Positions 50,714 to 60,112 of a stretch of DNA of 64,000 nt are shown here, in pieces. The position numbers and the translations under genes are program-made. The notes under the pieces were generated by a model, which saw nothing but the letters and a program-made list of their open reading frames with translations, was not told the origin of the DNA and did no database searches. The stretch spans positions 16,200,140-16,264,139 of the forward strand of contig CP154954.1 of the NCBI GenBank assembly GCA_039621445.1, given 5' to 3'. Within the stretch, counting starts at the first letter, position 1; every line of letters starts with the position of its first letter. Source of the stretch: Euglena gracilis (taxonomy: Eukaryota > Euglenida > Euglenophyceae > Euglenales).

Positions 50714-53700
50714 ATGGCCGACCCTGTTGCTGTCCCCCCAGAGGGGGAGGCTGCCGTCCCCGGGCAGGCGGAGTCCGGGACCGAGGCGGCGGAGGCTGGA
50801 GCGGAGCCCGCCCCAGCCAAGGCCGCTGCAGCGCAGGAGCCGAAGCCCGCCGCCAAGCCGGGGTGGATCCGCCCCCGCGGTACCTCCCGCAACCTGCCCA
50901 TCGCGGAGGTGTACAAGGAGGAGGTGAAGCAGTGGGTGCTGTCGACGGGGACAAAGCTGCTGCTGGACGTGCTGCACGTGGACTACAACCAGTCCGAGGG
51001 GCAGACGAGGCCCCTGGACAACACGGAGGTGGAGCGGAAGCTGCGGCAGCTGCAGCTGAACCCCCCGCTGGAGATGGTGCAGGTCACCGTGTGGAAGAAG
51101 GCCGGTGTGTCTATCAGTGTGATTGCGTCATACGTGGGTGTTTGCGGTTGTGGTGGTTTGTCTGGAATGAGTTTGCCTCTGGAAACTCTGTTGGTGTGCA
51201 GGGTTCAGCATTGGAGTGCGTGCATTGCTTTGGAAGTCGGATTTGATTTGCGCATTTGCGCGCACAAGCACACAATCCCTTTTTACTGGCGCATTTGCGC
51301 GCACGTCCATGCATAATGTGTTTATTTGTGCATTTGCGCGCACATACGCATACAGTTTGTTTATTTGCGCAATTGCGAGCACATCCCTTCATTGTCCCCA
51401 CAGAGAACCACTACGTGCTGATGTCGGGGCAGCACATCACCTCGGCGCTGAAGCGCTGGTCCGAGGGCTTCAGGTCCCAGAAGCTGAACCCTCCGAAGGG
51501 TTCAGCCCTGTATTTGTTTGTGTGTTTTTTGTTTTGCCCCTCTCATGCAGCCCCTCTCGTGCAGCCCCTCTCGTGCAGCCCCTCCTGTGTCTGAAAGACA
51601 TAGGTTCAAATGCAGGGCTGTGGCCAGGGCAAGTACGACCTCACCACCATCCTCCACCCCATGACCCCGGTGCACCTGCGGCGGGCTGCCGGCGGGTACG
51701 CGCAGGCCATCCAGTTGGCAGTGAAGGAGCTGTCCATCCCCCAGTTCGCCAACGTCCTGGTGAAGGGGAAAGACATCTCCACGGTGCCGGCGGTGCGGCT
51801 GGCGGGTGCGGCAGGCCGGCTGGGACTAGGTGTGAGCCCACTGCCAGTCTGCCGATGCATTGAATGACAGTGTCCTGTTTTATTTGCGCAATTGCACGCA
51901 TCAAAAGTGGATTCATGCATAGTGCATTCTGCCTGTGATGAATGGACGGTGTGTTTACGTGTCCTTTGTTATTGCCTCAGGGTGAGGTCATCAAGATGTG
52001 GGGGCCGCTGCAGCGGCTGGTGGAGGAGACCCCCGAGGCGGTGGCAGGCCTCCTGAGCATGGAGTCGGCGCTGGCGGCGAAGGGCCGCACGCTGCTGTCC
52101 TCCCACATGCGGTCCCTCAGGCGCCTGCTGACCCCCGAGGCGCGGGCCCAGGTGGCGGCAGCACTGCAGAGCCCGGGGATCGGGCTGGCCCAGCTGGAGC
52201 AGGTGGTGACGGAGGCCACCCACGAGATGTGGGTGGCCTTTGCGTGGAGGAGCGACAACCAGATGATCCACGGCCAGATCGGTATGCCATTGCTCTGGGG
52301 TCTGGGGTGCAATTGTGTTGTTGGATATGAGAACAGACAGGCACGCACGCACGGTGGATTGCATGCTGTTCTGTTGTAACTGTAGTCACACTCCCTCGCT
52401 GCTCCCTCACAGTGCACAACGCGGCGGAGAGGAGCCGCTTCAAGCGGACGGTGCCCGTCGCCGCCCTGCAAGTGGCACGGCTGGGGTCGTGGACCTGGAG
52501 CCCGGTGGAGCCGAGGCCCCCCCTGGCGGCGGTGCTGACCGCCCCCTTCTGGGTGGAGGCGCAGTTCGAGGAGCTGCGGGCCTCCTTCACCCTGCCGGCT
52601 GTGGAGTCGGAGATCGTGTCCAAGGAGGGCGGGGCCCTCCAGGAGGTGGTGGCGGCCAGGCCAGCCGGGGAGGAGAAAGGGGTGAAGTGCCTGGTCTACA
52701 AGGCCAGCGGAGAGGGGGTACCGGCGGAGGCGCTGGGGGCCGCAGTGGGCCTCGTCATCGTTGAGGTCACCCACAACACCGGCTCAGGGTTCTGTTATAA
52801 TTGATTCTTCTTTTTTTTAAAGTGTTCCTGTTTTATTTGCGCATTTGCGCGCACCAAAAATAAAAATGATGGTTCTGATTAGCACCTTCAGTTGCACACA
52901 ATTCCGGCCTTTATTTTCAAATTTTTTTTATGCGCGCATTTGCGCAAAAATTATTGTGCACGCACTTGCGCAAATGAAATGACCATGGTTAAAAGAAATA
53001 CGCTATCTGAAACAAAATTCTGCCTCCTCCTGGCCGAGCAGGTCAAGTGCCTGGCCGGCGTCGTGCCGGTCGTCATCTACGGCGCTGCCGGGGCGGTGGC
53101 CGCTGTGGAGACGGCGGTGCGGCGGCTGGCGCCGGGGCGGGAGACGGCCATGGTGGACTGCAACAGGGGGGCTGTGACAGGGGCCAGGGGGTGGCCCGCA
53201 AGTTTGAGAAGAAGGCCCTGGTGGTCGTGTTCGGCCCCGGCGACGTGGAGCGGGGCAAGGTACGCACCCTGGATGACTCAGTGTGCAGATTGGCATTTTA
53301 TGTTTTACATATTGGGTGCCGGAAGGTCACCAGTGCCAAGCTGTCTGCTTTTAGTGAAAGGTCCCCTTTTTATTTGCACAATTGCGCCCACCTTCAGTAC
53401 AAAAAAGCTTGATTCTTTCTATGTTTGTCTGGCTCCCCTTGCTGCCGAAGCTGGAGTGGGACGTGGAGTCCAGCTGCGGGGCGGGGCTGCACTGCCTCTG
53501 CGTGGAGTGGCTGTGGCGGAGGGTGGTGCGGCGGATGGGGGCGGCCAACGCCATGGTGATCCAGACCGCCGACGCGGCTGTGGCGGCCCGGGTGGCGGCC
53601 TGGGCGGCCAAGCCCCCCAAGGTGCTGGTGGTGGCGGAGGACTCCGCCAGCAGCCTGGAGGACGTCACCCAGACCGTGGGCAACACGGTGACGCTGCCCC

Positions 53701-54743
53701 GGCCCGTCACCTCCGCCATGCTGCCGCTGCTGCTGGCCGCCCTGGAAGGGGGGGACCCCCTGTGGGTCCCTCTGGAGAATGCCACCCTCCAGGACAAGCT
53801 CCGCCTGGCGGCTGAGGAGACGGCGCGGAGGGCGAAGGAGTCTGAGAAGCGGCGCCGCCAGACCAAGCTGCGGCAGGAGGAGCGCCGCCTGCAGAAGCTG
53901 GAGCAGCACCAGAAGGAGGGGGGTGACCGGAAGAAGAAGCGGCGAAAGAAGGAGGCGGAGAAGAAGCCCAGCTGGCCCCGTCCCCCAAGGCCCGACGGGA
54001 GGAGGCCGAGGCGGTGGACAGCCCGGAGGAGGGCAGTGACGTGGAGATGACCCCGGCCGGCAGCCAGGCTGAGGAGGCCAGCCCCGTCATCGTGCTGCCG
54101 CCGACGGGCCAGCCCAGCCGGCACCCAGAGGCGGAGGACAGCAGCAGCGACACCTCTGACACCTCCTCGCCGGTCGCCAGCGAAGCTCCCGCAGTTCCAG
54201 CAGGGGAGGCAGAAGAGGAAGAGGAGGAGGACACCATCGAGGAGATCACCCCCGGGTACAGGAAGCCAGAGCCCCAGAAGGGGAAGGAGAAGAAGGGGGA
54301 GGAGAAGAAGGGGGAGGGGAAGGGGAAGGGCAAGGGCAAAGGCAAGGAGGACACCCGGTGGAAGGCGGCCGGGCTGATCCGTCCACCCGGACCCGGTGAA
54401 GCCCTCAAGGGCCCGAAATCCTGGCACCTCCTGGACCCCAAGAAATACCCGGGGATGAAGCCGGTGATCGAGGGGGCCAAAGCCAGGGTGGCGTCGGAGG
54501 CAGCAGCGGCGGCGGAGGCAGCAGCGTCGCAGGCAGCGGCGGCCGCAGCACCAGCGCCGGAGGAGGCGGAGTTTCGGCGAGGAGGAGTCCGAAGAGGAGG
54601 AGGCCCCGCCACCGCCACCGCCACGCACCGCCCCGGCTGTGGCGCCCAGGAGCACCGTCCTCCGCGGGCTGCCGAAGCCTGGCGGCAAGCCGGTGGCCGC
54701 CTCGGAGAGCCTCGCCAAGCGGCTCTCCAAGCACAAGAAGTGA
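50714..54743 (+). CDS. Gene A: ParB/Srx-like domain protein with charged tail
   Basis: Start chosen at caccATGG (50714); an in-frame ATG at 50624 has poorer context. Exons by GT-AG and phase: 50714-51104, 51404-51519 (3' end least certain), 51616-51831, 51981-52281, 52413-52765, 53042-53259, 53451-54743. Residues 1-50 are A/P/E-rich. Next comes a ParB-like core: LLLDVLHVDYNQS, EVERKLRQLQ, MVQVTVW, then NHYVLMSGQHITSAL across the first intron, the place where ParB proteins have their G-x-R/GQHR box. A helical region (HPMTPVHLRRAAGG) follows, then alternating strands (VPVVIYGAAG, ALVVVFGPGD, KVLVVAED) of unknown fold, a basic coiled coil, an acidic stretch, K/G/E repeats and a tail ending LAKRLSKHKK. 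Three frame breaks are needed (about 53160-53200, 53975-53990, 54565-54585), the first two beside G or C runs. An alternative is two genes, 50714-52804 and 52985-54743. A nuclear DNA-binding role is inferred. Confidence 0.7.
51246..51382. repeat. Four GCGC hairpin motifs in gene A intron 1
   Basis: Spaced 34-41 bp apart at about 51246-51265, 51285-51305, 51324-51344 and 51363-51382, all in the same orientation (atttgcgcatttgcgcgcac and variants). This is the densest array in the element. Two copies are preceded by tttatt. Confidence 0.88.
51882..51902. repeat. GCGC hairpin motif in gene A intron 3
   Basis: atttgcgcaattgcacgcatc preceded by ttttatt, same orientation as the intron 1 copies. 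Confidence 0.85.
52835..52976. repeat. Three GCGC hairpin motifs after gene A exon 5
   Basis: Copies lie at 52835-52855, 52930-52947 and 52958-52976. The first is bracketed by tttatttg and aaaaataaa, so AATAAA is present outside the hairpin on both strands. It lies 31 bp after a stop codon (52802-52804) that ends the exon 5 frame when not spliced, so it may also act as a 3' end signal. Confidence 0.87.
53372..53392. repeat. GCGC hairpin motif in gene A intron 6
   Basis: atttgcacaattgcgcccac preceded by tttt; slightly degenerate copy. Confidence 0.8.
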
Positions 54744-54835
54744 GACTGGCTGTGGGCCTGTCTCCTAATTTTTTTTACGTTCTCTTCCCCTCTGCATTCT
54801 GTTTCCACCATTTCTTTTTTTTTGTAAACACTTTT

Positions 54836-54977
54836 GATGCGCGCATTTGCGCAAATGTTTCTGTCACAAGTGTTTCACCCTCTCAGTCCCCTCTCGGCTA
54901 TGGTATGTCCCCTCTCAGAATTATTTGTTTTAAATAAAAAAAATTCCTGTTGATGTTGATGTACGCAATTGCGCAAG
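54836..54977. repeat. Two GCGC hairpin motifs downstream of gene A
   Basis: 54836-54857 (gatgcgcgcatttgcgcaaat, a full consensus copy) and 54958-54977 (gatgtacgcaattgcgcaag) flank the probable poly(A) signal of gene A. Confidence 0.88.
54933..54938 (+). terminator. Probable poly(A) signal of gene A
   Basis: AATAAA within ttaaataaaaaaaa, 190 bp after the stop codon, followed within 40 bp by tgttgatgttgatgt, a GT-rich stretch of the kind found downstream of cleavage sites. Confidence 0.6.
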
Positions 54978-55451
54978 GAAAACACACACTTTGTTGTTTT
55001 GTGGTTTGAATGCCGGCCGGAGACGGTGCCCCACTGCCGTGGTGTCTGTGTACACCGCCCCGCTGACCACCCCCGGCCTACGTCATCCCCATGCCCTCTA
55101 CCCTGCCGGGGGGTGGACTTGTGTTTTTTTGGGGGAGGTTGATGTGACCCCTCTCGTGGCTGCAGCCCCCTCTCGTGCCGTGCTGTCCCTCTCACCCGTG
55201 TCATAAATACACAAAAGAAAAAACCCCTTAGTACCACCCCCCACTCACAACCAGCGCGGGCGGAGTGCGGGGCGGCCCCTCCTCCTGTTCAGCCAGGCGC
55301 CCGGGCGACAAGCGTATCACCGCCCGCCGGGGGTTTGTTTGTCTAGTTTCTTTTTTTTCTGTGTGGTCTGCTCATCCCCATCTCTTTCAACCATCTGGTT
55401 CTTCCACCGGCACCCCTCTCACACACTGGCACGCACACCATCGTACGTTTT

Positions 55452-56127
55452 ATTTGCGCAATTGCGCGCATCAACATCAATCGTCTGTTTTGGTGCCTCA
55501 CAAAAACACCAAGGTCAAAGTCCTGGGTTGCACGCACACAAGCCAATATGTATTGTAAACCAAGCCCCCACTGACAACTGCGGGTGTCTGACCCCACCGC
55601 CCTGCCTGCCGCACATCACCCCTGCACACCCTCTGCACCATCACACCTCTGCACCCTGGACCCCTCCTCCCTCTACCCCCTGAACACCATACCCATCAAC
55701 CCGCACCCCTTCCAAAGCCCTGTCACCCTTTCCCCTGCTTTCCTTACCAATCAAAAATTACCAAGTCCCAAGGGTCAAAGTACACACACACACACTCCGA
55801 GGCACCGGGAGGGAACACACTGCCGGCGAGACTGCTTCCCCAAAAAAGGCTCCGCACACTCACAGGGGCGGGCAGGGTCCCGGTCCCCGGGTGTTTTTTT
55901 TTCACTTTTTTCAGTGTGAGCGGGCAGGTTCCCGGGGGTTTGGCCCCCAAATTTTTTTTGGACACCTCTTAAAATCACATTTTCAGCCAAAGTCCCAGGG
56001 GTCACTCCGCCAAAACCAAAAAAAATTGTTTCGTTTTTGCCCTTGCTCGCCGGCGTGTCTCCTCGCCCCACGGACCTTCACTGCCGGAATCAAAAAACTC
56101 GGGGATTTGCGCAAGTGCGCAAATAAA
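55452..56127. repeat. Two distal GCGC hairpin motifs
   Basis: 55452-55473 (atttgcgcaattgcgcgcatc, preceded by tttt) and 56104-56127 (atttgcgcaagtgcgcaaataaa). The last ends 11 bp before the right TIR, mirroring the copy 15 bp inside the left TIR. Confidence 0.85.
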
Positions 56128-56137
56128 AAGTTAAAAG

Positions 56138-56163
56138 CTTAAGTGCAAATTAGGCCGCCTAAG
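56138..56163 (-). repeat. Right TIR of the two-gene element
   Basis: It starts cttaagtgcaaatt and ends ccgcctaag. Reversed, it matches 45489-45514 at 23 of 26 positions. A G run follows immediately, which hides any target duplication. Confidence 0.8.
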
Positions 56164-56599
56164 AGGGGGGGTCCCTGGGCCCACTTTGCAATGCACAAAA
56201 CCACTACTTAAAACCCTACCCCATCCAAAAGGGCGATGGGCGAAACCTGCCAACCAGCACAAACAAAACTTCAAAAGATCAGGACCAACAAAGACAAATG
56301 TCAAGAAATATTTATATTACGTTGCATAACAAAAACGCACTCCATTTTAAATTTGGGTTCACCCGCCGTTGCCAGATTTTGATTGTGCTGAGCACGTTGT
56401 GTCCAAAAGCAACATGCCCGGTCGTCGGCCCAGCTGCACATCGACCTGGCCTGACCCGGCCAATCTGGTGTGTCAGGCCCGGCGACCGGGCAGCCCGGCC
56501 CAGCCCCGGAGGGGGGGAGTTGCGAGGGAAGACATTTCTTTTGATTCCCCACCATTTTTGAGCAATTTTGGAAAAATTGTCGACCCAAAAGGAGTCGAA

Positions 56600-56930
56600 A
56601 GCCGGCAGCACAGTTTTGGAGTTCCGAGTGGGGAAATCAAATACCGCTAGATAAGGCATTTTCAGGCTTCAAGAGCTCCTGGACTTTTTGTTTGATTTTG
56701 AGGCATTTTCGAGATATTTTGTGATTTTTGGACCAAAAACAGCCCAACATTGGTCGAAAAATGGTCATATCTCGAACCAGGTGGGGCGTAACGGGAAGAT
56801 AGGGAGTTCTCAGGGTTTCATTTGATACTTTAAACATTTTCTTTCATTTTGCTTTATTTTCAGAATATTTTGAACATTGTGTTTTTTTTGCCCATTTTGG
56901 CCAAAAACGGGCCAAAAAGGCCAAAAAAAA
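56600..56930. repeat. Diverged copies of the about 205-bp tandem units
   Basis: The landmarks ctagataaggcatt, gattttgaggcattttcgagatattttg and atttgatactttaaacattttc follow the same order as the arm units at 24790-25340, but with different spacing. Non-coding. Confidence 0.55.
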
Positions 56931-59900
56931 AACATGTCAAAAAACGGGGGCGTAACTTTGGCCAGCGGTGGGGTTACTGGGAAAGTCAGGTACCACTAGA
57001 TAGGGCGTTGCTCATGGCTTGAGTTCTCCCATGGAGTCCTTTTGACAACTTGGCTACCCTGGGGAGTTATTTCTGGATCATTGGGATTACTTTAAGGGCT
57101 CCCGTGACCATGTGGGAGGCTTCCCTAAAAGACAACTCCCTGGGGAGGGAGGCAGTTCATACTGGGAAACGGGGGTTCTAATTATGTAGCCCAAGAGGCG
57201 GGGTGTCGGGGGGGGGGGGAGGTTCCCCTGGAAAGCTTCGATGTTACTCATAAAGGGACAAGAGCTCAGCGACCCCTAACCCTATCTGAACCCCAAGATT
57301 GACACACTGGAAAGCCAAACCCCCAAACATGTTCAAGAAAGTGTTCGTCTCTCTGTTATAAGGGGGGCAGTTCTCCAAGGATAACCACCTTGATAGCTCA
57401 GACAATAGAACCTGGTCGGTTGCAATGTAATACCCAGTGAAAACCTGGTGGGAATCCCTTGAAGAGCACAAAAAGCCCAAGAGGCCAAAAAATGATGCCA
57501 AGAAAAAAATGGGGGGAAATATTTATTTGTGAACAGCTGCAAACCAAGTGACCAGAAAGAGATCAAATGCCCGGAGAATAATGAGGAACAGCGACAAGAC
57601 ACTTGGGACCTTGCACCAAGGAAGCAGAAACTCGGCGGTCAAGGCTGCGCTGATGGAACTGGGATGAGGTCGACTTAGACCCGCGGCACTTTCTTCAAAT
57701 ATTTTTTTAGCACTGTGGACCGGAGCATTTTAATGTTGTCGAATAAAAAAATGCAATTCTCGAAGTCTCCTGGTTTTTTTCAAAAAAGCGCATTTGAATT
57801 TCATTCTAGGTACCAAAAAACTTAAATGCAACATCGACAAACTCGCCTAAAGCGCATTTGCCAACCCTCCAAATGTCGAACGGCAAGCCTTTCCAAAAAG
57901 GGTCAGCCACAAAACAGGGCAGGCAGTTGGGGCTGTGCCTGCAGGACAATTTAACTGGCTGCTCGGCAAGCAGCAAGCAGCAAGCAGGAACAAATGGCAC
58001 GCCATCACTGACTGTTCACCAACAACAAAGACCACAGTCAAAGAAGGAGGTCACTGAATGGTGGAACCATGACTGCCCAGCAACGATGGAAGGAGTTGTA
58101 AGCTTTCACAACGGGCTAGATTTGCTTCCAACAATGCGAAACCATAATGGACGGGGTTTAGAGTCCCATCCACAAACATGTATTGAAAAATAAACTACCA
58201 AAACAGAAATTGTTTATTGCATTGTACAGTGGAATGTTCCTGAAATTTTAAACATGAAAACTTACTGGGCGCTTGGGTCCGCTCCTTCTTACGTGCAAAC
58301 TTGGCCCCCCTAAAGTTGGTCTTCAGCCTTAACTTGCAATTTGGCCCCCCATTAATGCTTTGGTCCTCTTTTGCACATGGCTCACTGAAATCCTTAACAT
58401 GCAAACTTGGCTCCTGAGGTTGGCCCCCCGGCCTTGCCTTCAGTCGTGGCCCGGGCCAAGCGCCTGGGGGGGGGGGACACTCTTAGTTAGTTACGCTCTT
58501 GAGAATTCACCGACACCTCACAAAAGTCAGTATTAATCTAATCCACTTCTTTCAGACACCTGGCGACCCACATAGTGAAAATGTGCGGCAACCAATAGAC
58601 GAGCCTGGTCCAAGCATTCCAGAGTTGCAAGCACGGATCAGGGATATATGAGAAGCCCCGAGAAGGGTGGGACCGACCAATGAAAATTTGAACTCTGAAT
58701 TATCTTCGCAAAAAAACTGTCACAGCTTTTCTTTCGAGAAACTGTCATATTATCTTCAGAGGGGGGAAAACCTCCAAATTCCCCGTCACAAAAAAAAATC
58801 GAATTTGTTTCATCAAAATTACACAACCTCTTTTTTAATCCATGTTCTTATAACACTCATTCCATTAATTTTCATCCCGGATGGATCAAGAAAAATTCAG
58901 AAACAATATAAAAAACCAAAATGCAGACAAATCAAAACTTTCGCACACAAAAAAAAATACGTTGGGGCAATATAATTTGGAGAAAATAAAAAAAGGGAAA
59001 CACATTGGGAAACATAAAAGATATTTATAGACAAAATTTCCAACATCTCCCACATTACCTTGCCCCATAAACAAATGACCGATAACTTTTCAAAACTTGC
59101 AAATAAATGTATAGAAGAAATTATATTTCATTCTGGCTCCTTTTTCTCCCTTTTGCTGTTTAAAAACGTTGAAAATAAAAGCTTCCTGAATTATTAGAGA
59201 TGCATTTGATTTCGAGGGAAATATTTCATTTTTTTTCACATCTGGGAGAAAAACTTAATAAACTGCGATTGAGGTACATAATTTTAGACAACTTAACTTA
59301 ACATTTGATTCCAAAAGTGGTTTGTGTGGCAAAAAGCATAATTTTGCAATTATATCGTTTTGTGCAAATTAACTATTTTCATTATCAATTCTCTTCTCTG
59401 ATTTTATAAGCATATTTAGGCCTTTAAATGTAAAAAATACATGCTGAAAAAAAAGGAAATTTTTTTTTTTGAAAAACATCCTCCATATTCAATTATTGGC
59501 AGGGAAAAAAAATTCTCTGACAGCTTAAAAAAAATACCCCCGCCCCCCCCCCCTAATTTCGGGCCGACGACCCGATTTTGAAAATGTAGGTAAATAAATA
59601 ACCATCTTTGACAATAAATTACACAAAAAAATTATTCATTACAAAAAGATTTTTCTGGATCATCTGGCGTCCAAAAATGCTAAATTTCATGAGAAAATAA
59701 AATAAATGACCAAAAAGGGGGGGTTGGGTGCTATTTTGGGTCCTATGTGACTTCGAAAAACTTCGAAAATTCTGGGGAGCTATTACCCCCCCCAAATAAT
59801 ACCCACCCCTCGTGCGGGACTTCGGGCGAAAAAAATAATAACCCGGGGGGGAGATATTATTTGGGGGGGTTACACCAGGGTGCATCCACCTCCCCCATTT

Positions 59901-60009
59901 CTGGTGTGCTGTGACAGACTGCCTGTCATGTGGTCTGGGAGCAGTCCGGGCCACCCAAGTCAGGGGGGGGGGGGGCTGACCTTGGGGGGATGGCCCTATG
60001 GCCTGGGGG

Positions 60010-60112
60010 CGGTCCGGGCCGCTTCGGAGCCGCGCAGCTGCAGCCACAGGTCAGACTTGCTGGGGAGCTGCTGCATGAGGCTGAACGGCGCGGCCATACG
60101 GCTTGGGGGGGG
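60010..60112 (-). repeat. Dispersed coding-like 110-bp block (copy 4)
   Basis: The minus frame reads MAAPFSLMQQLPSKSDLWL, as in the copies at 2115, 16818 and 39130. It is flanked by a C run and GC-rich sequence here too. It is the only copy outside the duplicated blocks. Confidence 0.55.

Larger units (their letters stand above)
54744..56137. other. 3' region of the element
   Basis: Between the gene A stop and the right TIR. It holds hairpin motifs at 54836-54857, 54958-54977, 55452-55473 and 56104-56127, C-rich stretches and no gene I can support. A 71-codon frame at 54991-55206 (ending in VLSLSPVS, with ATAAATA just after) is the best candidate for a further exon, but nothing confirms it. 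The stretch 55590-55750 is proline/cysteine-type low complexity. Confidence 0.5.
45489..56163 (+). mobile_element. 10.7-kb two-gene element with TIRs and hairpin motifs
   Basis: The ends are 26-bp inverted repeats with 23 of 26 positions matching. Between them lie gene B, gene A and about 17 copies of a GCGC near-palindrome not found in good form outside the element or its twin. The three signals (TIR pair, motif domain, GC-rich spliced genes) share the same limits, which is the argument for one unit. A target duplication is not clear: the flanks are G-rich and the best 8-bp comparison matches at only five positions. Gene order, spliced genes and a ParB-like protein do not match any named transposon superfamily I can recall. 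It could also be an integrated virus-like element; no capsid or polymerase gene is seen. Confidence 0.7.

Noticed and set aside
51246-51382. CRISPR-like array
   Set aside because: Four short repeats with 34-41-bp spacing, but the repeat is a 20-bp palindrome also scattered singly through the element, and the setting is a eukaryotic intron.
50714-54743. Assigning a gene symbol such as parB to gene A
   Set aside because: Only the core pattern is ParB-like, the arginine box is replaced by GQH, and the rest of the protein is unrelated to bacterial ParB.
45489-56163. Integrated large DNA virus
   Set aside because: Hairpins with poly(A) hexamers recall giant viruses, but there is no capsid, polymerase or packaging gene and the genes contain introns; kept only as a remote alternative.
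56164-56171. 8-bp target duplication of the two-gene element
   Set aside because: The best comparison with 45481-45488 matches at five of eight positions, mostly G, which is not evidence.
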